The position numbers and the translations under genes were made by a program. Of a stretch of 35,661 nucleotides of DNA, positions 1 through 10,239 are shown one piece after another (the first letter of the stretch is position 1; every line of letters starts with the position of its first letter). The notes beneath the pieces were generated by a model. The model was not told where the DNA came from and ran no database searches. It saw only the letters and a program-made list of their open reading frames with translations. Source of the DNA: Reticulitermes lucifugus (taxonomy: Eukaryota; Arthropoda; Insecta; Blattodea; Rhinotermitidae); NCBI GenBank assembly GCA_026260175.1, contig JAKCWW010000047.1, forward strand, positions 161 through 35,821. The letters are read 5' to 3'.

Positions 1-206
1 CCTCTGACGATACATCAGTAGTCCCTCATCCGATAAAGATATTACCAGCCTCTGACGATACATCAGTAGTCCCTCATCCGATAAAGATATTACCAGCCTC
101 TGACGATACATCAGTAGTGTCTCATCCGATCAAGATATTACCAGCCTCTGACGATACGTCAGTAATCCCTCATCCGATCAAGGTATCACCAGCCTCAGAC
201 GAAACT
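1..206. repeat. 48-bp tandem repeat, 4.3 copies
   Basis: Units start at 1, 49, 97 and 145, with a partial unit at 193-206. Units 1 and 2 are identical; units 3 and 4 carry three and five differences. The period is a multiple of three, so length changes would keep the frame. No spacers separate the copies. Confidence 0.95.
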
Positions 207-242
207 CTAAACTTCATCACGAAATTTTGCCAGTGTACCTAA
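3..242 (+). CDS. Possible 3' terminal exon encoding 16-aa tandem repeats (partial, cut by window edge)
   Basis: One forward frame is open from the left edge to a TAA at 240-242, giving 79 residues: four tandem copies of a 16-residue unit beginning SDDTSVVPHPIK, a fifth partial copy (SDET), then a non-repetitive tail ending FCQCT. No ATG is needed if this is an internal or terminal exon. Among the copies I count ten distinct substitutions, six at third codon positions and five of them synonymous; the amino-acid changes are mostly mild (V/I, I/V, D/E, with P/S and L/S). The reverse frame that is open in copies 1 and 2 acquires stops in copies 3 and 4. Both facts favour forward coding over a plain minisatellite, but the sample is small. 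A possible splice donor (AAG|GTATCA, about 182/183) in copy 4 means the exon could end earlier. I do not recognise the protein. No canonical AATAAA lies close downstream. Confidence 0.35.
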   Translation, partial: SDDTSVVPHPIKILPASDDTSVVPHPIKILPASDDTSVVSHPIKILPASDDTSVIPHPIKVSPASDETLNFITKFCQCT

Positions 243-2114
243 CACTGTGCTAGATAAATTCAGTCCACGCTCTCACATCCTCTTCATTTATTGTCATGTT
301 TATTTTAGTATTATACCCATATCTACGCTTAGGTCTCCAAATTGTCTCTTCCTAAAAATTTCGAGAAACTTTTGAATATGTAATATACAGATATTAGAAA
401 TTATGTTGATTTTGATCTTATTGCTTTCTGCCTTCTATCTTCAACAGTTTCTTTTCACGTAACTACAGTATCTGTTCTTCTCTTAAGCTAACAATCATGT
501 CTTAAGCCATTTACAAAGACTGGACCTAATTAATGTGATGCAGATCTTAAATTTAGTAACTGTTAATTTTAATTTTTAGTGACTCAAGACATGATTTTTT
601 ACCCAAAGACAAGAACACAAACTGATGTTATTTGTTAAAAACTGCTGAAGGATATATGTGGACCTAAAATAACAAGCAGTAAGATCAGGCCAATGGGATC
701 TAGATGAGCAAGGCTTAGAGCAATTATCTCAGACATGGAAAATTATTTGTATTTATCCTTTACTAGGACGAAGCCTTTTCAAACTCTATCCGAGTTAAGA
801 AGTCAGTTGGTTTGTTCATCTACTGCTACGTGTTTCAATATTCCTTCTAGAGATAGAGTCATCTATGGAATACCGTTACGATTGAGTGTATAATCCATAT
901 ATAATTTTGTGACAAATTATTAGAGACATTTTCCGAAACTGGGCAGCTTATATTATTGTCTAATCGGAGTGCGATATTACTTAAATCAAGGAGACTGTAT
1001 CTGACTCTAATTGCATGAGATGCTCGTATATGTATGTATATATGTCTGTGTGTGTGTGTGTTTATAGTGTTAACCTACACTTCTGTATTCCTTTCGAGAA
1101 ATACATTAAGTGCTGTCTTCGTACCGCAGCAGCAGATCACCAGCGGAAACTCCCCGAAGGCCTACAGTACTTCGTAACTGTGCACATTTTTGTACTCCAG
1201 TTGTCGTGCTATGACAAGGAAATGCGTGAACACGTTCACAATTATCCCTGTTTCTTTCGCCAAACGTGTTTCAACTGTCTTACCCGCACACCTGCTACAG
1301 GACTCGTGTAATTTGAACAATTTCACTTCACAAAGAAATCGCCCCCGAGCTGTCTTCCGTATGGATGTCATGTTCTTGCGTAATGTTCTCATCGGCGCAG
1401 TCTGTGTGAGTTAAATTGCAAGAATGCTTCACAAGCTTGATAATTAAAATGCTGAGCCTTTTTATTGCAGGCCTATACTGACAAAAAAACAAATTTTTAT
1501 ATACGGCCAGTTCATTATTAAGCCCTGTGTATACTTAACTAATGCAGCCAGTCAATTATTTAGTTACATACGTTCACTGAAAAACGTTTCCTCTAATATA
1601 ATTAAGCCTGTGATTCAATTCTTTTTTCAGTTTTCTCACGTTACGTAATTGAAATTGAAAATGTTCCCTAAAAGACTGCTAAAGTTTGTTATCTTTGCCT
1701 GACTTTGTTAGGTAACAGATTCTAGGAATTTAGATGGCTGAGACATGTAACAAATAAGAAATACACACACTGTGTTGATTGGTCAGACTTAAGGTAAGGA
1801 GCTGCTTGGCAAGTCTACGTGTAGATGGAAGGCGAGTAATTAAATATACGTGTGTTAACGATATATTGTTTACAAGTGTGAATGTGCCGGATCCAGAGAG
1901 AATCAAATGTGCTTATTGAAAGCTATGACGAACTTACAGGCTTACTAAAGGCAGGAACGTTACGCGACCAGCTTATTAACCTTCAGGTTTTCAGCACACT
2001 TAAGTTACTTACTCTGCTCTCCTTATAATTCTGTCGCTTTGTATAGCGTACCTGTAGGCGTGCTCTTATCATAAGACCTTTCCTATTGCCAAATATCGCG
2101 GTCGAAAGTTGACA
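243..2114. other. Non-coding stretch, nothing recognised apart from a GT-rich microsatellite
   Basis: AT-rich sequence without a convincing gene. A mixed TATG/TG microsatellite lies at about 1028-1063, and the short open frames around 1015-1414 overlap each other on both strands without coding character. Confidence 0.6.
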
Positions 2115-2262
2115 TTCGACGCTTATATTGAGAAGCCGATGGGTTTAAATCACGACACATAAACCGTCTATCCTGTCTTAGGTCTCCCGTAGTTTCCATC
2201 AGTCTCTCAAATTAGGCCACGACAGTTTTCTCCACATCCTTTCCAATTCATTATTTACCTAT
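2115..2262 (+). mobile_element. SINE-2 copy, degenerate
   Basis: The 3' half (CACGACAGTTTTCTCCACATCC followed by a TTCATTATTT-like end) matches the same segment in the copies at 8.1, 28.8 and 32.5 kb in this window. Upstream, a weak tRNA-like head with a box B-like GGGTTTAAATC is visible. The copy is old and its ends are approximate. Confidence 0.6.
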
Positions 2263-4850
2263 GAATCTACAAGTGAATGCTACAGATTTTGATCTAATAA
2301 CATCGACTGTAAACAAATCGTAAATGAAAATGAATAAATATTTCCTTGAATCTAGGAATAAGGAATTTGAGGGATGGAAATTACTGCTGTATACGACATA
2401 AAACCGAGTGACAGAACTGTTAAAGACTGCAACTAATTTATACATGTAACAAAGGGCCTGTTTTAATAAAGATAACTTAATATATCCCAGTACAAAACTA
2501 CTGCATTTATCTTAGTTTTTTAACAAACATTATTTAAATTTAATATAATACATTATATATTTTATACATGATTGCCTACTGCATATGAGAATATTGCAAT
2601 TTACACTGGGATGTACATTTTACCTTTACCTTGGACGGTATTTTATATTCTTAAGTAAATATAACCTTTGTGTGTACTGCCGCATGATGGCTACGTGCAT
2701 CGGCCGAAACATATTTGAAGAAACTTTATAGTTTTATATTTATATATACCAGTGCAATAAATCGGAATAAATAGTATCTGTAAAAATTATTTAAATCTAG
2801 GAGTTTAATTTGGGCTGAGCTTGCGGCTTGGATGAAGAACAACGGATACAGGATACTAGTGGTAATACGTTTTTAAAGAATGACCGCATGGAAGACAAAG
2901 ATATATGACGTGAAAATAGATAACGAAACACGCAATGTTAGGTCCTAGTGTTGATTAAATTAAACCGGCTCATGATAGGCTCCCATTGTTGACATCTGTA
3001 TCAGCGACGTTGAACCATCTGATGCTATTACCACATTTGATTCATTACTCAGATAATATGATGTGTTTGAGAGGTCAAAAGCCGAGCTAATATGTTTATA
3101 AGGACTTTAATCGCAAACTGCATTCACGAGAATTTCTTCGCCGGTACGTAGAGATAGCACAAATGTACAAGGGTCAGAAACACATACTTATGACACTGCC
3201 TGAAACTTTCACCTGCGTTCCTGTGCATCTGTAAAGGGTAAAATTGAAGTTGCCAAGTACATGACTTGACTCTTTCTACTCTGACTCTTTTATAAAGTAA
3301 ATTAGTAAATGTGGTCTTATTTAGTTGAATATTAGATATGATTACGTCTGCTATTAACGCAACTTTATCCTCTAGACAGTAAGTTCAGAGTAGGAGCCTA
3401 TGACATATTTCGAAGAAAAGAGTGGGTTTAATCTCACCTCCATTTTCATTCCATTCCAAACAACACTATGTTTCATCCTTAGGCTCACCCACATAGAGCT
3501 TACGTCTTGAACATTATTCCACGTACGACTGTACACCCTTGTCGTGAAACAAGCTGTTATACGTTTGGTGGCGAATTTTAAGAATGCTTGAAGGTACAGC
3601 TCCGCCCCTCCCCCCTGCGCCTCCCTGTGTAATTTATCGCATTCTACTTAATTTATTAAGCAAATGGACGACATTACTCTGCTCTTAATTTTATGACACT
3701 ATAAATTCACTATAGAATTTGCTATCAACTCTGCAACATGTAGTTAATTTCTTGGCGGATTTAGGGTGCCGTACCACGAAATAAGGCAGGTTTTTCAAAA
3801 ATGCCTGTGTTTTAAAATATACTCCCAATATCTGATTGGGCAAATAAGATGTGGAATATAACTATCAGAGTCCATTAATGCCTATTTATGATGTGTTTCT
3901 CACCTCATGGTGAGTAGTTACAATATAAGGTTATTTGTACATCAGAAGAGCAATGGCCAGAAGTTTACAGAGCTACTTGATTTTATGCGACTTTTGCGAA
4001 GTGCATGGAATTTGTGCTTGGACATTTCGTCTGTATATTGTATCTTCGAAACTATTTAAATAATTCATAAAATTTAGACTTTAAATTTTAAATAATTAAT
4101 TGATATATATCATTACCTGAAAGAAACTCATATAAATTACAAAGAGATATCAAAAATATCAAATAAATACTTTTCTACAAATTCCATCTTCCACTCCATC
4201 TGGTAACGACCCTCTGTAACATCTGAATTCGGCAGAGTGTTGTGAAATTGACTCATAAATGCACTGTAATTTTGTAGATATTTGTTTGGCCGTTAATATT
4301 CTCTGAGGGAAACAAGAGATGTGACGTCACGAACGGAAAAGCATGAAAGGAAATTTAAAAAAAAAAGGAATTGCAAAAATGCAAATCCGATAATTATAGC
4401 ATTTTGATATTCGTGTGTTGAAATACGAATGAAGTGTACAGGGGACCTAATGATAGGGGTGCTCACACTTTGCTGCATATGGATGAGTTTCATGTCGCGG
4501 GTGTTCATTACACGTAAGGACAAACAACATCACGACAACCCTGTCACCGGACGATAGTATATCGGCCTAAGAGTGCAGTGTAGCATATCGGGTATGATTT
4601 ATACAAGTTACTTACTAATATCAGAGTAGCGATATCTAAGACGTTTGTGTCGGAAATGTTGTTTGTACTGCGAAACACGGGGTGTTTCATGACATTTTGT
4701 CGTTATTTCACGAGCTGAATCCTGAGGTCATTCCGAACTACTGTAGAAATGTCATGCCAAATATAGACGTGTATTTGTAATGTTAGAACGATTTAGCGCA
4801 ACTAATCATTTTTATATTTATATTTATTTTGCTTTTAGTTTCTTAATTTT
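2263..4850. other. Non-coding stretch with one decayed ribozyme-like module
   Basis: Mostly AT-rich sequence with no recognisable gene. It holds the decayed module at 2.68 kb. A short run of TTTACC repeats at about 2619-2633 resembles the tail of SINE-1 and may be a solo 3' end. Confidence 0.5.
2679..2716 (+). ncRNA. Decayed hammerhead-like module
   Basis: ATGATGGC, then a loop, then GGCCGAAACAT follows the pattern seen in the better copies at 8.6, 25.1 and 33.6 kb. Stem II (GGC/GCC) survives. Core positions U4 and G5 have changed (CGCATGA instead of CTGATGA), and the short stem III is lost because GAAACATGT has become GAAACATAT. It is very unlikely to be active. Confidence 0.4.
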
Positions 4851-5072
4851 TACGTTTCGCTTAAAGCCAAGCCAAAGAGCTAACTAAGGGCGGAGACTGG
4901 CGCGAAGCACAAGTCGACGTCCCTTGGTCTGTTTAGCCATTCCTGTGTTTGACCACATCCCTGGGCTCAGTAACAAACACCTTATACTATAACTGGGGAT
5001 TTCGCCTACGCTAACGCTTTCCAGTCTCGTTTGAAGACCTCGACTTGGGCGTACTAAGGACTAGTGTTTTCG

Positions 5073-5302
5073 CTTAAAGCCATGGGCGTCCAACCTTTTT
5101 ATGGCAAAGGGACACGCCCGTTACTGTGGGCTGGTTCGCGGGCCGCACGTGCAAAAATCACAGCAATTGGTATATCTAATCGCCTAAATTGTTGTGTAAT
5201 TGTTATAGTACATACACAGTTTACAAATATGGCCGCGAGCCACGTAATACAACTTGGCGGTCCGCATGCGGCGCAGGGGTCGCGGATTAGAGACTCATGG
5301 TA
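5073..5302. mobile_element. hAT-like non-autonomous element (MITE), about 230 bp
   Basis: An identical 8-bp sequence, TGTTTTCG, lies on both sides (5065-5072 and 5303-5310), the target-site duplication length typical of hAT elements. The ends are imperfect inverted repeats: CCATGGGCGTCCAACC on the left against CCATGAGTCTCTAATCC read from the right. The interior is GC-rich with GGCCGCACG and GGTCCGCATGCGG segments, as in many hAT MITEs. The left end carries about six bases before the inverted repeat, so the exact border is uncertain. It has no transposase. Confidence 0.6.
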
Positions 5303-7059
5303 TGTTTTCGAAGTGGCCACATTCAGTTTAGATGTATATTCTAACACGCTTTTCCTATGGAATGTGTGACCATACGAAGAGCTGCAGTTTCGCGACGCTG
5401 GGGTTTCCCATAATGGTATTGCTGAAGTCCCAAGTCTTCTAGAATGTTACACCGTGCTGACTGGTAAGTAGCTCTTATGTTTCGAAGCAGTCTAGTGCCC
5501 TCATCATGAATGTCAAGCAGTCCAAGAAGGTCGACACTGCATAACGTTTCGGAATAGCTGAATATCCGACTGCAGGGTTATTTACATATCTCACTGTTTA
5601 AAATATACCTGCTATGTTTACTTTACGTTCTTGCACAATTCGTATCATTACTCATAGCATAATGCGCGACGATTCGCAATTTCAGGAGTGTTAACTGACT
5701 GTGTATGTTTCATTGTTCTCATACCTTGGCAGTCTTAAGACGCTTTCGTATGAGAAAATCTACTACAGTATAACCTTCCTCATGTCTGTCAGTCCGCACA
5801 TAGCACAGCAACTTCCACCAGCAGATTTTGGTGTCTTTTACTAAATATTGGTCGATAAATTCCGACTGTGTTTAAAATTCGACAAAAATAAGAGTCACTT
5901 TTAATGAAAACCTACAATCATTTATGTTCTCTCGCCGTGATTACTCTATATAAACAAGAGAGTCTTTGTTCTCTGTGAGATACGCGCTGAGACCGAAGAA
6001 ACTAATAGAGAAAGGATGTGTTCTGTGTGAGGTAAGACTGAGGCTGAAGAAAGAGTTAAGCATTCAGCATTGAGCATAATGGAATATAATCGTCAAGTAC
6101 AGATGTTTAAGCGTTATCGATTGTAAATCTCCCAGCTTAAGATAAAGCGACGATGATCGACTGTAAAGCTGTTGCAAAGCTTCAGAGAAAACTTCTAGCC
6201 TGTGTTAAACTACTCATTTTTTAAAGTGTTTTTTAATTCAACATCTAGGAAGAATAACAGAGCGAAGACGCCAGAATTCTTACGATATGCGACAGTTCCT
6301 AACTTCTTTCGCAGCAATACAGAGGCAGCTGCATGTTCGAAACTGTGCCATCAGAAGAACTAGTTCTTGTTTGTCGGGCTAACTAAGTGAAGTGTTTTAA
6401 CGGAGGTATAATTATGAAGGGAATAAAGGAGAGGAAGAAAGAAGAAAGGTATGAAAGAAATTATTCTTTCTTGAATTTCATTGACTTTTCCTGTAATGTA
6501 TGTACCATTTTGAAGGAAATGCCACTTGTAGGGGAGCCAAATAAAATATTCAGAAGAATGGAAGGACACTATGAAATGGACATCAGAGAAACAAATGATG
6601 CAGATGGGAGGTGGATAGAACTGGCTTACCATTGTATACAGTGGGGGTTTTGATATCGACGGTATTGAATATTCTGGTATTACTGTTCTGTAGTAAGTTA
6701 CTGAGAGACGTCTTAAGAGAAAGCTTACATTACGGGAATCTGATATGAGAGCTAATTAGTTGTTCTGCTTTACACCTGCCCACTCCCGGCCACTGATATA
6801 CCCTGCTGGGAAACTGCTGCTTTACTCTTCTCAGTTTTAAAATGAATGTGACCAGACAAATAACGTTTCCTAAGATTCCAGATAGGGTGATCTGAATTTG
6901 ACTTTCGGAAGCTTACAAAGCTTCTCCACGCGTCCAGACGACTGTCCATGTTATTTTTTGTTTACAGTAAGAAGAAGCCAACCCATCTTGCTCTGTTATT
7001 CTGACCACGAATAGGGAAGGCGAAACGCTACCTTCGTTAAGTCTATAATGTCATTGAGG
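5303..7059. other. Non-coding stretch with a diverged local duplication
   Basis: No gene recognised. At about 5966-6062 two diverged copies of a roughly 48-bp segment lie in tandem (TGTTCTCTGTGAG...CCGAAGAAA and TGTTCTGTGTGAG...GCTGAAGAAA). A very decayed ribozyme-like motif is at about 5478-5507 on the minus strand. The overlapping open frames at 6360-6653 occur on both strands in a purine-rich segment and look like composition artefacts. Confidence 0.5.
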
Positions 7060-7215
7060 TTAGTATATCGGTAGCCTTCTAGATGTGTAGACGACTAAGT
7101 TCCAGGTTCGAGTGTAGGTCTGGTTACCGGTCATCCTCTCTGAGAATCTTCCCTGTTTTCCTCGGGATATGTGGGACAAAATTATGAAGAAGATTAAATT
7201 TTGGGCGAAGTAGAT
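7060..7215 (+). mobile_element. SINE-2 copy, degenerate
   Basis: A tRNA-like head with a box B match (AGGTTCGAGTG near 7107) is followed by a body resembling other SINE-2 copies. The 3' end runs into the flank of the mariner fragment and is not clear. Confidence 0.45.
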
Positions 7216-7315
7216 TTTGTTTCATTGACTTAGGTGCAAACACATTCTTGAAAACTTTAATTCAATATTTCGTATCCTTTCACTGCAGCACTGCAAAACA
7301 ACTGTCAAGTGTGTA

Positions 7316-7600
7316 CGAGGATCAGTCAAAAAGTAAATAAACAACACGTATATGTTTTGGGTTCTTTATTTTCGTTTGTAATAAGAACACATTACATTTA
7401 ATGGTTCTCCCATGGCACCACTTTTCAACGTAGTCCACGCCACAATTCAGGCATTTATCATAGCGTGGGAAGAGCTTTTCTATTCCCTTTTGATGGAAGT
7501 CCGTGTTCTGTGTTATCAGAAATCACATCACAAATTTTGGCACCTCGCAATCATTTTCAAATGTGTGGTTGCCGTGAGTTTGCTTCAGCGCTGGAAATAT
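7316..7600 (-). pseudogene. mariner-like transposase, 3' end with terminal repeat
   Basis: Read on the minus strand, 7423-7503 encodes DFHQKGIEKLFPRYDKCL followed by NCGVDYVEK, which matches the conserved C-terminal end of mariner-family transposases (pattern ..GIEKL..RYDKCLN..GDYVEK). Only this tail is intact; further upstream the reading has stops and shifts of frame. Below it, GTACGAGGATCAGTCAAAAAG at 7314-7334 looks like a mariner terminal inverted repeat preceded by TA. The 5' part of the element, including the DD(D/E) catalytic core, is absent. The plus-strand open frame over the same DNA is a shadow. Confidence 0.7.
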
Positions 7601-7742
7601 ATAGGCCTAGATGATAATCGCTCTACGAAAGGTTCCCTGAAATAATCGCAATCTTTGTGGCTTCTCTAGTTACAAATTTATAAGCCACGTAATCGTATTT
7701 TCTGACTGTTTTTGTAATTGGCAAATTCAAGTTGCCCCTGCT

Positions 7743-8016
7743 CTTAATTAAACACCATGTCATGAGGCAAGAGCATGGAGTGAAGACATAACTCCACTTA
7801 TTCTTAATCTTGGCTCTAGACGGAGATGAGTAGCCAGCTGTTCGCTGCGGCCACTTTAACATCGCCGAGAGGACCTCCGATGCCCATTGGATACGAGAAT
7901 GTGTGGGGGCCCTATAGGTGGTCTTGACGCTGTGGCAAAGAAAAAAATCTTTTCCTTGTCCAGAATCGACCACTACACCACCTGGTAGCTAAGCTCTGAG
8001 CCCTGAGCTATCCTGT
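7743..8016 (-). mobile_element. SINE-1 copy, near full length
   Basis: On the minus strand it starts with a tRNA-like head (ATAGCTCAGGGCTCAGAGC as box A region, GTCGATTCTGG as a weak box B). It ends with a body containing AGATTAAGAATAAGTGG and TTGCCTCATGACATGG, the counterparts of GAGGTTAAGAATGAGTGG in the copy at 28.4 kb. The 116-codon open frame across 7623-7973 is a by-product of this repeat. Confidence 0.7.
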
Positions 8017-8089
8017 AACATATACTAAAATATACTTGAATTCTGGAGGAATGAACTTGGTTAAGACGGTAATGATTTTGGCTTTTGTT

Positions 8090-8270
8090 AGAGAGGTGTC
8101 AAGTTTGAATCTCAGTTGGGACCCAAATGTCTATCTTTCCTGAGGTTCTTCTTTCTTCTTTTCAGTCCACATTTTCCGACTTAAGTTTTCGGTGTTTTAT
8201 CTTGAATGTACCCCGACAGCTCCCCCCCCCCCACCACATCCTTTTCAACTCAGTGTTTACTGTTATCCAA
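8090..8270 (+). mobile_element. SINE-2 copy
   Basis: AAGTTTGAATCTCAGTTGGG gives a box B-like head. The body ends with CCCGACAGCTCCC, a C-run and CCACATCCTTTTCAACTC, which aligns with the 3' segment of other SINE-2 copies. The C-run at about 8222-8232 is a local expansion. Confidence 0.6.
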
Positions 8271-8521
8271 TAATTCGACGCTGTAATTGTATATCTTAGC
8301 GACTGACATTACTGCGAAATAAACTACAATTAATTTGAACTTCGGGTTACTATCGTGGTAATTCAATTTGTGCAGCAGTCGCGGCCTAATTCGCTTTGAA
8401 TAAATCGCATCATTGCAACATAATATTTTCCCCCAGGACGTAGTGGGAATTGTGAAAGGCGCCTGTATCAATATTGCAAGTCTAATTTGTTAAATCTCCA
8501 TCTTAATACCTGGCATTTTGC

Positions 8522-8747
8522 AAAAAAAAAAAAAAAATCAGTATCCAAACACAACTAAATTCTATTTATTATATGGAACTACATGTTTCGACCTATCTCA
8601 GGTCATCCTCAGGTTCACAGTTGTTCTTTAAAACATATTAAGGAAGAAATATACATTAAGTCGAAACATGTAGTTCTATACAATAAATAGAATTTAGTTG
8701 TGTATTAGTTGTGTTTGGACAGACACTGATTTATTTTTTACACTATT
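8522..8747. mobile_element. Foldback element with hammerhead-like module (HH element 1)
   Basis: Two inverted arms, about 8522-8592 and 8663-8747, share a long match including CGAAACATGTAGTTC and AAATAGAATTTAGTTGTG. Both arms end outward in ACTGATTT followed by a T-run (16 A on the plus strand at 8522-8537 for the left arm). The left arm, read on the minus strand, continues inward through a complete hammerhead-like fold. The right arm, read on the plus strand, begins inside stem II and so lacks the CTGANGA half. The architecture recalls terminal repeats of Penelope-like elements or retrozymes; that is inference. Confidence 0.65.
8576..8616 (-). ncRNA. Hammerhead ribozyme-like fold, all three stems paired
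   Basis: Reading the minus strand: stem I strand GAAC (8613-8616), core CTGAGGA (8606-8612), one extra T, stem II GACC-loop TGAGATA-GGTC, core GAA, stem III ACATGT (two base pairs and a 2-nt loop, or a self-complementary six for dimers), A17, and the second stem I strand GTTC (8576-8579). Stem I is four perfect pairs and stem II is four perfect pairs. Position 7 of the core, the only free position in CUGANGA, is the one that varies between copies in this window. The predicted cleavage site lies after GTA, between 8580 and 8579. The extra base between A9 and stem II is unusual, though insertions at that point are known in some viroid hammerheads such as CChMVd. Activity is untested. Confidence 0.55.
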
Positions 8748-9910
8748 AGCACAACGGGATGACATTCTTTAAGGGTGCTTCTGCCGTCATGTGTTAGTTA
8801 CTTGAACTACCCGTAAGAATTCAGCATAGTAGCTTATTTTTACATTGCTTCCACCGTCAGTATCTTTTTATTCGTAACTATTTGCCTGCTCACATTATAA
8901 TATGGCTACACAGGCTATCTGCTCTGAAAGAGACATGTTTTTTAACTGCAACCCAGCCGTTTCAATGACAAAATCATCGTGTGTGATTCGAAAGAATGTT
9001 GGCATGTCTTAAACGTTTTGACTGGATTGTTATCAAAAAAAATAGAATACAATATAAAGGATGATAAAACAAATTGGTACGGCTGTTAAACATCACAGAA
9101 CAGAGTCACGACTTTTGCAAAACTAAGCTCAGGTTTCGTAAACTAAGAAAATAAGAATGCAAGAAAAATAGAAATAAATAAAGGTGGATTGGTAGTAATT
9201 GGTGTAATTTGAACAGTCATGATACCCAGGGGGGCCGAACTTTTGTTAAAAATAAAACACACATGTGGCATGATCGCGCAGGGAATGCGCTTGCGGGGGG
9301 GCGTGTGCCCCTGGGGCGGGGGATCATATTAAGGCTGCGGATGCCATTTAAGGTAAGGGATCAGAACAGTTTGGATATTATGGTACCAAGAATTCTTTTT
9401 TAGGCATGGTCGATCCTGCTGTGAAAGGGTCTACAGCAACCAGCACTAGTCGGAAAAGTTTAAATATTAAGCTAGTTGGTGCCTTTATAAGTAGAGCGGC
9501 AAAGTCTTGTGTGTAACAGCGTGAATGAAAGCATCAGACTCCTTGTATGCAGCTTGCATTCTGCTTCATCTAGATTATGGTCGCTCTTTGAATACTGTTT
9601 AACAGGGTTTGTCAGCCTGAAGCTCATTTGGTTTCATCTTCGTTTTACGTAATAGCTTGAATAATTTAAGCTACTGGGTACACCGCACAATTATTAAAAT
9701 AAAATAAACGTTCTTCGTTCTGCTGGCTGTCGTGCCAAATAATTTAGTCACGCGATCGATTACACAGTCGTAATGGCGACGCTTTCCAACCCTTACTTGT
9801 CCAATAACTCGTTTTGAATGTAACAGTGCATTATGAGCCAACTGAAAGACAATGTGTTTGCATCATGGTATTATTCTTGGTTGTGACACTTTGTAGTCTT
9901 GTAGGTCTAT
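8748..9910. other. Non-coding stretch with a G-rich patch
   Basis: No gene recognised. At 9225-9330 there is a markedly GC-rich patch in AT-rich surroundings, with G-runs at 9281-9283, 9295-9301, 9313-9316 and 9318-9322. A 64-codon open frame there (9209-9403) uses the same skewed composition and is not convincing. Confidence 0.5.
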
Positions 9911-9950
9911 ACCAGCGTTTCGGAAAAACTGCTCCATCTTCGGGCTACAA
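9911..9950 (-). ncRNA. Decayed hammerhead-like module (GTC family)
   Basis: Minus strand: CCGAAGA (CTGAAGA with U4 changed), T, GGA-loop-TCC stem II, then GAAACGCTGG. It belongs with the copies at 27.3 and 31.8-32.1 kb by its CGTTTCGG...CTGC.TCCATCTTC.GG layout. The changes in U4 and in the ACGT palindrome predict an inactive copy. Confidence 0.4.
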
Positions 9951-10207
9951 GGCTTCAGCTGGTTAAGCACGCGAATAATTTCCCATGTTTATAAAATCCG
10001 AAATATCATGAGTCACTTTAATTGAGTTAAGATTCTCCCTCCCTACTCATATAAGATGCATTTTAGTATCATCCTCCCGTTTGATTCTTAAGTCACTTAA
10101 GTTATCTCATCTCTTTATTTTTTGACAAAAGAATTTACGTGTAATGTTCATTTCACCCACAATTGCTACATTTCCCACGCATCTCAACCTCCTTGACTTT
10201 ATTGCCC

Positions 10208-10233
10208 TAATAATAACAATAATAATAATAATA
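10208..10233. repeat. (AAT)n microsatellite
   Basis: Imperfect TAATAACAATAATAAT run just before the reverse-transcriptase remnant. Confidence 0.8.
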
Positions 10234-10239
10234 TAATTT

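Noticed and set aside
1..206. CRISPR-like array
   Set aside because: The 48-bp units are directly adjacent with no spacers, and the surrounding DNA is eukaryotic.
7412..7645. 77-codon plus-strand open frame
   Set aside because: It is the antisense of the mariner transposase tail.
7623..7973. 116-codon minus-strand open frame
   Set aside because: It lies within a SINE-1 copy and its translation follows the SINE body.
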